A stretch of 64,000 nt of DNA, from positions 90,342 to 154,341 of the forward strand of contig JADGJC010000068.1 of assembly GCA_027596075.1 (NCBI GenBank), in the 5' to 3' direction. A program made the translations under genes and the position numbers. Positions 1 to 12,614 of this stretch are shown in pieces (position 1 is the first letter of the stretch; every line of letters starts with the position of its first letter). The notes under the pieces were generated by a model, which saw only the letters and a program-made list of their open reading frames with translations, had not been told where the DNA came from and did not search any database. The stretch is from Rhizophlyctis rosea. Its lineage: Eukaryota > Chytridiomycota > Chytridiomycetes > Rhizophlyctidales > Rhizophlyctidaceae.

Positions 1-2074
1 AAGAAATCGAAAGACCATTGATGCCGATGTCGACGGAGAGGAACCACGTCACTGGATAGGGGTGACGGTGTTGAATGCATGTGCCTTGTCATTTCAGCGT
101 GGGATCCTGGGAGTATCGGCCGCTGTAAACCAATATGACGATGGCGCATTGAATTTTTTTCGCATTCGGGGCTCTACGACAAGACGCCGTACATCTGATC
201 CTCATCAGAGCTCATCAAAGTAGAATGAGTGTGGATCTTGAGCGGGTTGAGCTGAGTGGATGATTGCTATTATCTTCCAACTCAGGAAACTACGTGGCAA
301 AAAGATCTGCCTGAATGCCAGGGCTCACAATTCTCTAGGAAGCCATGGTGTGGGCCGTTCAAGGGTCTCGGCGGGTTGAGTTTCAACGGTAACGATAAAT
401 TTGTCGTCTGAAATCTGGACTGAACTAAAGGATGTTCACAGTTGGGATCAAAGAGATCACTCTCGTTGTTCGATTATCGGACAGACGTGGCGATTGTTGG
501 GGTGCTCCCGAATCCAGAATTTGATACGGAACTTCCATATGGAACCCCACCATTTTTTCCCTTGGGATGGACGTTCCTGAAGGAGTAATGTAAGTGTAGA
601 TGTCAGAATTCATCTGATCAATCATATGCGCATGAAAGTTTCATTGGTGGTGAGGTGCACTACACACTGGCACATAAATCCTTTAACTGACCGGGTTGAA
701 CATCCTTTTTGCCCATGCAAAGACTTGATTTGAAGGCCTGCATGCAATGATGCGTCGAAGGCAGAAAGCTTGTGCAGAACAAATATGAGCGGATTCCCGG
801 GAATGACATCCCACCTCGTTTTGGTGGGAGGAGCGATGGATTCGATTGGAGGGGTCATGGTAGTACGTTCATAAGAGGCGTGGATGGATTGCGTGTACAC
901 ACTGGATCTCTCCTCGTGCCAGGGTACTGTATATTTGCACTTTCTCAAAATCTATCTGTATCCGAACCAACCAAAAAAGGCATGTGCTTTTCGGATAGAA
1001 GTAATCTCATATGAAAGTGAAAGAGGCCCGGGTCCTCGTTTGGCATCATGTCGTACAATCCAAGACAATCGAAACGTGCACCTATGAGGTATCCCGAATA
1101 GGATAAACTGCCGGCCCCTGTTTTCGACATGGTGACGCACTGGCAACGCCATTCACATGGGCATCGAGACATTATAGGAACCATGCAGAGGTCGTGTACG
1201 GTGCGGCAATGAGATAGGGTGCTAGTGAAGGTGACTCTGACTGATGGACTTTTCCTCAAACAGATTCATACCGAAAAGGAGTAAGGGAATGGGCGTCGAT
1301 GAGCTCTTCAATTTCCTCATCAAACATAGATCGGCAGTCAGAAGTCTGATTTCCTTCTTTGCGCCTAATATGGTTCCATGTCCCGGTCCTTGTTCTTTCA
1401 ATTGTGGTTGTAGTGGTTTCGCATGCAGGTCGGGCCCATACACTAAGTTTACATGTCGCCTCGACTCCTGTGTAACAGCAGTTGACCGAATCCTTTTTCT
1501 CCCCTCCCAGTCCTTACCCGTTAGAAGTGAGTAAAGCAAGAGACAGATACTTCGGAGAAGAATGGGTAATTTCGTATTACTGTAACGGGGGGTAAGTTTC
1601 GGAGCAACCGCCACATGACAATCATTTGGATAATTGAACTTTTTGCAAGTAACTTCCTCTATGCAGCGATTCTTGGAAATCCCTGAACATGAGTGATGAA
1701 ACTGTAGAGGGCCGGGTTGATGGAGCGGATTGAATGAGAACATACTTTAGCCCGAAGAAGGCAGAGATGTGCAATCATCCTGCGACATATAGAGTTTTTT
1801 GGTGCAATTCGAACATGCTTGAGGGTTGTGCACAAATTCGATAAGAGGTTCAAGAATGGGCAAGCCGAAGAAAGAGTGATCATCCCTGTCAATTTTTTTT
1901 TTGTTTTTTTTTTTTTTTTGAGTGTTTTTTTGGCCTCCCTTCATCGTTAACGCGCATCCCACTCACTTCTTCATTCCTCCATAGCCGTAAATCAAACCCA
2001 CACACGCACCAAAATGAATCACGATTGGCGAGAACAGCAAGAGAAAAAAAAACGCAACTGATAATACCCGCAAA
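1..2074. other. No gene recognised; T-rich tract near 1893-1919
   Basis: I find no open frame here with recognisable domains, coherent splice sites or a consistent exon chain. Open frames reach 173 codons (minus strand, 1222-1743) but are Ser/Leu-rich and unlike any family I know. A long run of T with one G interruption lies at about 1893-1919, some 150 bp beyond the last possible stop of the Gbp2-like gene to the right. It may belong to that gene's 3' flank, but I cannot show it. Confidence 0.4.
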
Positions 2075-4916
2075 TTACAAACAAAACAAAGGAAAAAAAA
2101 ATAAAAGAAAAAGTGACAAAACGCAAAAGAAAAAATCGCAGAAACAGCTCCTACACCATTCCTCCCCTATCCTCCCTTGCTCCTCCTCCACCACCTGCCC
2201 CCTCACCCCGCCTTCCCCGCGCCCCCCGCCCCCCCGAACGGCCCGCACCGACCGCGATCCCCCGCCCCCCTCCCCCCTGCCCCCCTCACCCGCACCCCTC
2301 TCAGTACCATACCCCGCACCCCTCTCCCCCCCACCCGCACTCGCACCACCACCACTCGCACCACCACCCCCATACGGCGCCCCTCCCGGCGGCGGCGGAG
2401 GAGGGTACGCTTCATACCCTCCACGGGACGCTAATATCGAGAAACTTCGGGATAAGTCACCAACACTCGAAAAAAAGGAGGAAATAACAGAAGAAAACGC
2501 AGAACAGAAAGAAAGAAAGAAGAAGAAAAGAAGATGAAACGGATGTTACATACCAGGTCCACCATAACCCCCAGCATCACCATACCCGCCCCGCCCGCCA
2601 TAATAATCCTCGTAACCCCCGTACCCGCCATACCCATATCCGCCATACCCGTGATCGTACCCGCCACCGTACCCGCCGTAGCCCCCGTACTCGTGTCCAC
2701 GGGCATCACCGTAGCCCCCACCGCCACGAGGAGGGGGTTTGCCGTACCCACCACGAGGAGGGTAGTCGCGCGGGTGGGAGGAACCGTAGCGGTCCTGATG
2801 TTTGTCACGAGGTGTGAGTGTCAAAGTTCGAGGTGATAGAAAGGTGGGTGCGAATTGGGGTGGTCGAAGAGGGTGGGGTGGTTGAAATTCGACGCACGTT
2901 TGTTCTACGCGCCACCACAAAGAACTCCAAACCAAGGTCTACGCGCACCACTCACTAAAACCACCACCACCAACCACCAACCACCTAGAAGAAGATATGC
3001 CACCACGCCACCACCCCAGCACCCCCAACACCCCCAAAACCAAACCAACAACGAAACCAGACGCCCACCTCTCGCACTTCCAACCTCCTCCCATGCCAAT
3101 CGTACCCGTCAAACATCGCTACATAAAAAGAAAGGAAAGAGAAGCCCCACGTTAACCCTCCATACCAATCGACGCAACGCAAACACCAAACCCCATCATG
3201 ACACCATTCCACAACAATCCTCCTCCTCCTCCTCCACCGGGACTAACAACTCCGCCTCCATTGATAATCCAAACTGCACTGCACGCTAGATAGAAAGAGA
3301 CATAAGACACATACAAATGGCATTGTGAGCGTCCCCAGCATTTTCGAAGAGGACGACGCCCGTGCCCTTGGAGCGCTTGTCGGGGCCTTCGTGGATGTCG
3401 GCGCGGACGACGGCGCCTGTCGCAGAGCAAACGGCGTGAGTATGCAGCCAGAAAAATAGTAGAAAAGACAAGGGAATTGAGATGATTAAAGAGGGAGCAT
3501 CTTTTCCTTACCAGCTTGACGGAAGAGATCCTTCAGATCTTGCCAGGCGATGATGTATGGGAGCTGGTGATGGAGAATTCGTGATTCAGCAATCAGACTG
3601 CCTTCAGGAGACTCGAAACCACAAAAATTTCACAATCCGACGAACACTCACATTTCCAACAAAGATCTGCTTCCCCTCACCACCGTACCCGCCGCCGCCG
3701 TAGCCAGCGCCCGGAGGCGGACCGCCGCGAGAAGGGGGACCGGCACGGCCGGGGCCTGAGCCGAATTTGGCTTCTTGTTCGCGGTCCTAAATGGAGTATA
3801 GTATATGAGTTTACGAACACTTCCTAACTCGACGTGAACCATATGGCAAGTCATTTTCCCCTCACCTCACGAATGAAGACCGGCCTCCCCATGAAGGGCG
3901 TGTCGCTCAGCTCGCGGATGGCGCGTTGGGCTTCTTCCGGGGCGGCGAATTCAACGACTCCGCAGCCCTTTGACCGGCCACCGACCTGGGTAAGAATGTC
4001 GGCGAAGACGACGTCACCGGCTGTGTATGGGCAAAGAAGGTATGTTAGTCAACCATTCGGTGCTTGATGGTTATGCTTGATAATTAATGTTCGAGGCTTG
4101 ATGTTGTTCTATGTGGTGTCTACATACCCTTCCTCATGAAATCCTTCAAATCCTGCCATCCGACTTCATAAGCGAGATTCCCGACGTAAACGCGGCACTC
4201 CCTCCGTGAGGGACGAGAAGGGTCACGGCGCGGACCGGCGGAGTATTTGCTTGGAGCAGCAGCGTAAGGGTCACCGCCAGCGGGACGATCGTAGGGTCGA
4301 GCAGAGCGGCCGGCGTAACCTCCGGGGGAGCGGGAGCGGCGGGATCTACAGTAATGATTGGCCGTTGAGTGAATTAAATGATGGTTGAGAGGCTTTCCCA
4401 CCCCATTTTCATCTTCTTCCCACGCTACTTTCGTCCCTTTGTGATCCGGAATCTCAAAGTCCCACAGTGAGTTGCAAGCTCTCTCACGTTCTTCCTTTCA
4501 CGGCCAATCATTCTGCCTTCAGCCTGCTATGTCTATACTAAACTTCTTCCTTTCACGGCCAATCATTCTGCCTTCAGCCTGCTATGTCTAAACTAAACTT
4601 CCCCAGGGTCCCAGTTTTCGGATCTCACGAGATCAGCAAGTCAACGGCGGTTTCCAGAAGTTGGTTGCCTGTTCCCAAACCGCCCGAATTCGTTTCATCG
4701 GTCCCACCAATCCACTCTTCTCACTAGTTTACCCAAGTCCAGTCCCACTCCTACCCACCCATTAGCAGCGGCCCTCTCCTTGACGTCGCGAGAATCCCTG
4801 TTTGCGTCGTTTTCGTAGTGAACGTCGGTCATTGCGGTCGTAGTGTTGTTGTTGTCGTTGTGATCAGCGGGAGCACCACTGCCTTCGTTGAGGACAGTGT
4901 TTAGGTCTTGTTCCAT
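2075..4916 (-). CDS. GBP2: Gbp2/Hrb1-type hnRNP with two RRM domains and a Gly/Tyr-rich tail
   Basis: Probable nuclear poly(A)-RNA-binding, SR-like protein of the yeast Gbp2/Hrb1 type, which couples splicing quality control to mRNA export. Nine exons chain in phase: 4759-4916, 4128-4345, 3866-4020, 3652-3786, 3512-3563, 3315-3416, 3069-3118, 2554-2794, 2075-2430 (488 codons). Exon 2 begins with an Arg/Ser stretch (SRRSRSPGG). RRM1 starts CRVYVGNLAYEVGWQDLKDF and has KGCGVVEF; RRM2 has KQIFVGNLPYIIAWQDLKDL, KGTGVVLF and GYDWHGRRLEVRE, all typical of this subfamily. The last two exons are Gly/Tyr-rich and RGG-like. The start is the Met followed by EQDLNTVL. The 3' end is uncertain: the last 25 codons before the 2075 stop are Phe/Cys/Leu-rich and look non-coding, so an unresolved last intron or an earlier end is likely. 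Family call is secure, orthology within it less so. Confidence 0.85.
4489..4598. repeat. Tandem duplication, two 55-bp units
   Basis: Units 4489-4543 and 4544-4598 are identical apart from one base (TCTATACTA against TCTAAACTA). Each starts TTCTTCCTTTCACGG and ends ACTAAAC. The pair sits inside intron 1 (4346-4758) of the Gbp2-like gene, so it lengthens the intron without touching coding sequence. Near-identity points to a recent event. Confidence 0.9.
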
Positions 4917-6784
4917 TTGTGCTTGTGTGTGTGGATGTGTATTCGACCCGTTGGGATGGAGTGACTTTCCCACGGATGTGTTGGTTGATGGAGGTGAAGG
5001 GGAGGGTGCGTGGGAAAGAAGAGGTTGCTTGTTGGGGAATCTGTGCTTTGTGTGTGGTGGAAGAGGGAGATCAGTGGGGTGATCATATTGGATTGGCAGT
5101 CGGATTCGAGTGTGGTTGTGATCATCATCATTGTGATGGGGTGTGAGTCACAACTTCCCATCACATGATGAATCCAATGCACCGTGTTATGCCACCGTTA
5201 TGACATGGTGGCCAATTTTGGCTGAGTCGCGTCTGACCAAATCGGGCAAGATGGATGATCCAAGAGTCTCCATTTTGAATGACACCATCGCAGTGGCTGT
5301 GCTAGCTCGCTTGCGACCAAATCGCGATTGCAAGGGTTCGGTCTGAATGCACGTGTGGAGAAAATAAGGCCTTCATTGAATTATGTAATACACCTATCAA
5401 TCTGGACACTCACAAATTTCAAGGAAAAGTTAGCAGGGGGGGTAGCATGCACGAGCATATCATTGTTGCCCTAAACAAAGTGTTTTCCGACGGGTCCCAA
5501 TCATCGGCACTTGTTTTTTCTGCTTCATTTGGAATGGCTTTCAGAATTCCTGAGTTTCCCCTTGAATGGAATTAGCCGGACAGGGAATGCAGATCCATTG
5601 GACAGAAGTAATTACTTCAGATGGGATTGACCCTCATGGTCATGCATCCGTGTGATGTTGCGTATGAGCGGCCTGAATTACAGTCTTACATTAGTCAAAG
5701 AAGGGCAAAAGGAAAAAAACAAGCGTGCGTCATCACACGAAGTGGCCGGATCTGATTGGTCGCCGCAACTCGTGAGGTCACGACAATAGAAATTGACTGC
5801 AGATAGAATTAACAGAATAAAGACTGTGTTTTGGTGATCAATTTTAAACATGAGCTCCCTATTGTCGGATGATTACTTGGCACGTCGACGAGGATAATCA
5901 CCCCTGTACACATTGATAGGGTGAGAGCGATGCGCCATACTAATTACAGTGTATCGGTCCCAGTAATACCGTTCCCAGTAATCCGTCACGCGAGGTCCAA
6001 TCCATTTGAAAACACTATGACCCAAGCCATGCATCTTAGATAGCTACGAACAGCCGAAGCTAGCACAAACTCGTCATGCTCCAGATGGGGCGGTAGTCTT
6101 CTCTAAGCACCGGTAGTGTCTTCCTTTCAGCCTTGACAAGTCCCGCAACTCTTTTGGGGACTTCAAACTAACAAAAAGGATCCCACATGCAGGGATGACC
6201 GAAGGAGGCAGGCATGTTATGCCCCTTTCTGAATCGAAGTACATTCCCAATCGATCTTCTCGTCCACTAAAATCCGACCGATCACTTGCCACCAGTTACG
6301 CTCACGAGTGCATCAAAGTCCGTTGCTTGGTGAAACTATGCAAAAAGGGATTTGCCGTTGCTCACTTCATGAAGTGTCATTACTGCGACTCCTTCAAACG
6401 CATGTCGGACCGACGAAATCTGTCAAAATCCGTGCGACACTCACAGCACGTGCGTTGGTCGCAAAGTCGTCCTTCAATATGTGCATGCTCAATCATGTTT
6501 ATCAAGACTGTGGTCCAGTACATTTTAAAGAATATCTGTGTCATTACTCGTACCAAATCGAGATGTCGATGCCTCAATTCATGCGCAGGAGCTCGTCGAC
6601 CTGGCAGCTGTGATCATGACCTTCTTTTGGATTTCGCCCTCACTGTCTGGCATCTCAACCTGTTACTTCCAAGTCTTCCAATCATACGGTCATATCGTCT
6701 TGATCAGTGTCTGTGTTTTGTTCTTTTCGAAGTGGGCCTCCCACATCCTTCCACTCTCAGAGTCTGAAGAGAACTTTTTTGACG
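4917..6784. other. Intergenic, no gene recognised
   Basis: Upstream (promoter side) of the Gbp2-like gene, whose start lies at 4916. No open frame has a recognisable domain or chains through splice sites with its neighbours. The longest frame (6195-6767, plus) overlaps two other plus frames of similar length and resembles no family. Confidence 0.4.
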
Positions 6785-8293
6785 ATGACAGCTGCCCGTG
6801 ACCATGTGTTCCGACCTGCCCTTCCTACAGAGATGACCGAGTTCATCCTGTCCGTCATCACAGGATACGTTGGCCCTTATTTCACCGAGCCTCGTCTCGT
6901 GATGAAGCTCCATCAGTTTACATCGGCACCATTTTTTTTTGCCTTACATCTAATCTGACTATGCTGTTGAACTTCACAGCGCACGTGGGGCATGGAGTGC
7001 ATGGTATGAATCCAACAACAACGTGAACTTTGACTCACTTGAATCCCCCAATCATTCCCAACGAAAAAGTGATCCGTCCTCATCCGCATTTCCGGCCTAC
7101 TCACTCTTTCCACACCTTGAATGTGAATACACTATGGTGGAGCTCTCCGCGCAGGTCAGCGCCCCATCCAGTTTTCGAACATTTTGAGTTTTGCTCAGCT
7201 CTCCAGGTAACGTTTCGCCATATATAAAGCGGTGTGCGGCGATGAGTCCCACAATGGAGGACCTCTTGATAGAAGCAAACCGTAAAAAAGGGATACGGCC
7301 GCAAAGCTTGATGCCTACCAGGTAATTGCAATCCTCTTACGGCCTCGTTGGTGGTGTATGTTTTCCAGATGTTAACTCCAAACTTGTGCAAGCTACATCA
7401 AACACTGCCCGCCACAAAAGGATGTTTCACCACGTTGTCCATGAAGCGCAAGAATCGAACCCAGCCCAACTAATCCCGAGCGTACTTGTTCCCTCCAAAT
7501 TTGGATTTGAACATTTATTGGCATTCACCATCGTAAATAGTACGTCCACTTGTGCCAAACAGGGTCAAGAGACTTCAAGGGGATCTCAATTTCTTAATCA
7601 GAAAGGGAATCGCAAAAAGGGTGACTTGATGTTCGATTGCCAAAGTGTTCACCTCTGGTGTTCTCTAAGCAGAAACAACTGGACAATGCACCGCCACACT
7701 CGCACAATGTGGAGGTCTTTCATAAGGCACATTTGGCGCGAGGCATCTTTGCTCACAATCTGTACCATGAAAGGCATCCACACGATACAATCCAACCAAT
7801 TTAAGACTGCCAACCTCCTAATGGGGAGAATTGAGTCCTCGATCCTGGCTTCCAAAGCGCCTGCATTTTGTTTTCTTCCCCGATCAATTTCGTGGACGCT
7901 TGTTTTCATGACTATACGTCGTTGTCTTGATTGGTGTACCGACAATCTTAAACTCGTGCAGACAAGTATCGTCAACGCCTTCCTTAGATGAGCGTGACCA
8001 CCATCCCGTTTGACTATCATATTTCTTTTCGTTCCGCGTTCAACACTCTCCAATTGCACGAAACGTTCGAAGCTTCGTGGCTTCCCGCAAGTCTTGAGGA
8101 AGATCATGTTGCTACTCATAGGAATAACATTCCCGCCAATGCATTCAGCGTCAGAATGTATAGCTTAGCCCACCAGGCCCTTGTTTTTTCTGTGTTGATG
8201 TTTCGATTCGACAATCTCGATGACATTCTTATACATGAAGAGTTGAAGAAGAAGAGTAATGAGGCGGTTCCAGGAAAACAGAAAAAGACATAA
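6785..8293 (+). CDS. Putative F-box-like gene, fragmentary
   Basis: Function unproven. A Met at 6785 opens a frame with LPTEMTEFILSVITGY, which fits the start of an F-box (LPxEhhexIhs), a domain that links substrates to SCF ubiquitin ligases. Downstream, 6980-7154 (RGAWSAWYESNNN ... CEYTMVELSAQ) and 7230-7321 (MSPTMEDLLIEANRKKG) read as exons and join in phase at a good GT/AG pair. A further frame starts after an acceptor near 7369 (NSKLVQATSNTARHKRM), and the plus frame 7988-8293 ends in a charged Lys-rich tail. The joins from 6785 to 6980 and from 7321 onward do not keep phase as written, so the gene is decayed, carries indels, or has exons I cannot place. Treat coordinates as an envelope. 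Confidence 0.3.
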
Positions 8294-10773
8294 CCAATAC
8301 GGGAGGTCCTCTAGCAAATGATTTGCACTTCTGGCGGCAATCCGATTTTAACTACGGAAACTTCAGTCCCTCCTCCCCCTCTCTTATTTTTGCCACGCCA
8401 TGAGCCACTTCAGTAGGCCAGAAAAATCCTTCCACGTCAAAACTCGAAGCAAATCTGTCCAACTTTTCATCAATCTCAGATCGACCGAAGCTATGGTTAA
8501 TGGACATGTGTCTTACCTTCAGTCCCGTCCCCATGTTGCGATGTACATCCAAATATATGGATTTCGCAAACAACATCCATGAAGCTCATGACAGGCAAAT
8601 GCGCTCATTTGAGTTGTCAACTCTGCCTTGAAGACACGCACACATGCAATTATTCTCTTTTTTTTCTGTTCCCTTGCACGTTGCGGCATTTCCATGCTGA
8701 AGTTTGGGAAAGAAGGATAGGACGTCATTAAAGGGAAAAGCCGGCGGGGGAAGCGACATATTAGTGATGTGGTGGTTGTCCATTTAGTATCATGGATGAC
8801 TGGACTTATTTTTCTTGCTTGTATAGGCGAATCAAAAGGTGAGTTTTCGGGTGGTCGGAAAATCATGCGGAATGAAGAAATAACATGTATGGACGAAAAG
8901 AAAGCGGTCACAATTGGAGCTCACGGACTGTGAACTGTGCAGAAGCATTAGATCCTGTGCCTGCACTAGAATTACATCATCTGCAAATCTTTCGGGAAGA
9001 TTGTTGGGATAAACAGCTCAATCCGAGGGTAAGTGAGAGGGACAGGTCATCAATCAAACAAAGCAAAGTCAGTGAAGTGCCCGGCAGGGTGGACCCATGC
9101 GAGCTTCCACTTTCCCAATGGGTAATCATGATTCCCCGTCCCTCCAATTTCAATTTTACAGGAGTTCAATTCCCGCGCATTCCGCGCCTGGGGAGAAAGG
9201 AACGACAGGTGGGGACTTTCTCGCTAGTTTGCACAGATTGGTTGAGCAACGTTTATCTATCCCATACTTCCTGCCATAGACCTACGCGCCATGCTCCATC
9301 CGCGAGGTCTTTGGTTGATGATGTAATTAGCTGCTACATTTCCTCTTGCTGCTTTCACCGCAGGCAAACGGGAAGAGTGCGCCCCTTCTGCCTTTCCTTA
9401 TCTTTTTGTTCTGATTTGGTTTTTGGAATCTGCATACTACTACCACACTGTTGTGAGAGATAGGTTCTTTCAAAAGCATGTGAACTCAACAATCGCGGTC
9501 TAATAGGGAGAACGAAAAAGCAAGAACTTTTGTGTTGCTCATATGCCACGCTTACGGCTGTGTCGGGGGTTTCACCAACATCGCCTCTTCAAACCACGTT
9601 TTGGTTTTCTGCTTTATCATTGGTTGTCCTCAAGGGTTTCGCAATTAGCTTGGTCTGCTTCCAAACATTGCAACACTTTCAATCCGAAAACCTTACCATG
9701 ATGCGTTGGGGCACTCCAAAGAATGAATACCATGTTTCGCCAAGATCGCCTTTTTGGAGTGAGTTCAGTTGGTGGTAGATGTTTTGATTGGGTTTTCGTC
9801 GGACTACACAGAAGAAGTTCTCCCGAATGACATTGTCAGCACTTGATACGATGGGCATGATGCAACCTTCAAATTTGGCATACATGTAGTGAATAGCTCT
9901 CACAACTCTCGTGTCCCTCACCACAACGAGTTGTCCAACCTGTCTCGGCAGGCCGTGCTTCTCCTTTTTGCTTGTGTTCGTTTTGTGCGATTCGCTCTCT
10001 TGGATTATTGTCGTTCGCACCGGTTAACATGAGTCAGAGATGTTGCGGTTGCGGTGACCGATGCGACGGTTACCGAAAAAGAGAGGGGGTTGTATAGGAA
10101 CCACAGGACCAGGCCAGTCGGGCATATGGCCATGTGTGAGGGTGGTAGGGACAGGCTCGGTTTTGCCGAAGTGAGGAAGTTGGAAACCGTGTAACAACTA
10201 TTCGCTTGAGCGGTGATGAATACATCATGCTCGCGATCCTGGAAGGAAAGATGTGAATATCTCTTGTGGCTTTTCATATAAAATGGGTGGAAATACAGAA
10301 CGACCAAGATGAGTCAGAAGGGAGAAGGACCGGAAGCGGACCGCTTTACGGGCTGTCCTCTTATTGTCTTGAGATGTTCTTGGGTGGCATTAGATGAAAT
10401 GACAAACCGCGTGAACGGGGCGCAGGTCCATCTCAATCCTTGCAAGACCTACGACGAGAGGATCAAACAGCCTTCTCTCAATATGTGCAGCGGATGTCAA
10501 CCGAAACCCACCCAGTAGATTCCTCGATCCCTTCACAATTCGGTCTTGGTTCAATTCATTAAACCTCGTGAGAAGAGATTGCAAAGCATCATCGTCTGCT
10601 CAATCATTTACCATGATTCCTCTCACCCCATTCCGCCAACTATATATACGCTAGTAGCAAATCTTCGCTCTATCTGCAAACATTCCCCGCATCCAGCCAA
10701 CATCATCACACATAAGCAATCAGATTGACACAGCAAAGTCACAGCATATGAAACGTAAACTCCCCACTTCAAC
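8294..10773. other. No gene recognised
   Basis: Many short overlapping frames on both strands, none with a recognisable motif or splice-supported chain. The longest (8885-9463, plus, 192 codons) has no feature I can interpret. Confidence 0.35.
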
Positions 10774-11987
10774 TCATAGCACCTCCTCCCCACGGCACCC
10801 GGCAACTCCATAATAGAATCCAATTGCACTGAGTGCAGATAGCGGCAAACCCACGGCCACACCCGCGTTCCAGATGTAAGGCATCACACGTCTATACCAC
10901 GGGCGTCGTATGGGTTCCGCAATGGGAGGGACTGGTGTGGGAGGATTGGTAGGTATGGGTGTGGGAGGAATATCATTAGGTGTTGGGAGGAGGGATTCGA
11001 CGCGGCGTTGTTCGGTAAGAACTGTGGGTCCATCGCCGAATTCGACGCTGTTGTTGCTGCTGGGAGGAGCGGCGGGAGATTGGGAGCGGTTGGTGCCTGG
11101 CAGGTGGAAAGGTCAGCCATTGTCGAAGGGATCTGTGGAGCGCCCTGTCGTGAATGAAATGCAATACCCTACCATTTAGGTGACCGATTTCATTCGTTGT
11201 CGTGTCCACGCCGGACGGTCCGCCTTGAGTCCAGTTTGATACTTCGAGCACATGACCTGCACCGACGCTTTTGTAGCGTAGGATCTCGCTGCAACAAAAG
11301 CGCTCGTCAACCAAGCATTGTACTCCGCCCATTCACCAAAGAGGGCGGTACCCGTAACTTACTCATCTTCATCAATCCTCGAAATCTCTTCAATCTCCTC
11401 ATCCGACGAGTCCAACCCTCGACCTCACTTCGATGATGGACGTTCCAGTTTCCGCACTCGAAATCCGTGAGCGATCAGGTGAAGTACCAGATTGCTCAGA
11501 CTGGCACACTTGTATCCACACATCTGAGGAAAACATTCCAATTGGTCAACATTTGCGTTCGACAAGCGAACAAGAGGACATTGTGAGGCAAACCTCCGAT
11601 CCACCATCAACCGTCCGCCGTCGTGTGGTATAGATACCCAAGTCCCTGCTCGCATCGTGCAGTTTGACGGGGAGTTTGCAGATTCGGTCTGAGGTAGCGG
11701 GTTGGCCGGTTGGGTATAGGGATTTTGGGAGGTGTTTGCCGGTTGGGTTTAGGTACTTTGGTTGCGGTGGGGATACGGAGGGTGGAAGACCCGGTTGCGC
11801 TGGACGGGTTCTGGTTGGGGGACGAGTTTTGTAGAGCTTTTTATATGGGTTAATGGTGTCTGGTGTCTGCTGCCTTTTGAGGGAAATGCGATGGGTTGAG
11901 TAATGTTAGTGGAGGAGTTGGAGGTGTCAGACCTGACACTGCCAGGATGGTGGTCACTTACCTTTGGACTTCTTTAGTTCTACCCAT
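10774..11987 (-). CDS. MGRTK-family zinc-finger paralogue with C-terminal membrane segment; disrupted as written
   Basis: I do not recognise a named family. Five exons: 11962-11987, 11638-11873, 11363-11523, 11173-11288, 10774-11096. The protein opens MGRTK, then carries NPTGKHLPKSLYP, ICKLPV and MCGYKCASLSNLVLHLIAHG, the same module as the neighbour at 12615-13765: C, about 12 residues, C, 12 residues, H-x3-H, probably a zinc finger. An acidic stretch (LDSSDEEIEEISRIDED) and a Pro-rich linker (NDIPPTPIPTNPPTP) follow. Near the C-terminus is a hydrophobic segment (WNAGVAVGLPLSALSAIGFYYG), suggesting a tail-anchored membrane protein. Two defects: exons 2 and 3 are out of phase by one extra base, best explained by an overlong G run near 11643, and an in-frame TGA follows PSSK in exon 3, with coding resuming in the same frame. 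It may be a young pseudogene or a gene with sequence errors. Confidence 0.55.
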
Positions 11988-12614
11988 GTTGGTGTTGGCC
12001 CAGAGGTGCTACTTTTGAGGTCAAGAGGAGAGAAGTAGGTAGACAGTGCGTCTACAAAAACGAGTGCAACCAGGCATGTGGATGGGAGTGGCAGATCAAT
12101 ATGGCATGTTTTGATCGTTGATGGATATATATCCACAAGGCACAACTACTGACGCGCCATCAAACAACTACCGCGCCCCTTTTTGGGACGGATGAACGGT
12201 CACCGAAGGAGCCGTGACCAATCGTTGTTGATCTCAAAAACGCCCCATCAGGTCATTGCACCGCGTTATAGCATTGATCCGTGCTGTCACCTTGATTATG
12301 CAACATTTGTAACTGACCATGCAAATCTGAAATGAAGACTTGCATAAAGGACGTTATCTACAGGAAATTGCAACGTGCCTAGCTATGAAGCACTTCTAAA
12401 GACTGGTTGCTCATTCGCAAAATTGCTAATGCATGCTAACTGCTCCCGCCCTACTCCCATCCCTAAAATACTGCTCCTATACAATCGCCGCATAACCTTC
12501 CCTCCCTCGGCCCTCCCAATCAGTACCCTGCTAATGAAACCACTTTGCCTTTCATCTCCATCTTACAAGCTCACATGAATCATCATCCCTACAGCATCCG
12601 TCATCTGCACCAAA
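11988..12614. other. Intergenic between the two MGRTK paralogues
   Basis: Head-to-tail spacer holding the upstream region of the 10774-11987 gene and the 3' flank of its neighbour. I see no further exon. Confidence 0.5.

Noticed and set aside
2025..2537. Pro-rich 170-codon plus frame
   Set aside because: Antisense shadow of the Gly-rich last exon of the Gbp2-like gene; Gly codons read as Pro on the other strand.
7441..7520. Reverse-strand B-box-like GGGTTCGATTCTTG
   Set aside because: The T-stem does not pair and no A box or acceptor stem lies at the right distance.
7684..7810. LDNAPPHSHNVEVF, reminiscent of the DNAPxH motif of DDE transposases
   Set aside because: No second Asp/Glu block, no terminal repeats and stops soon after; a short chance resemblance is more likely.
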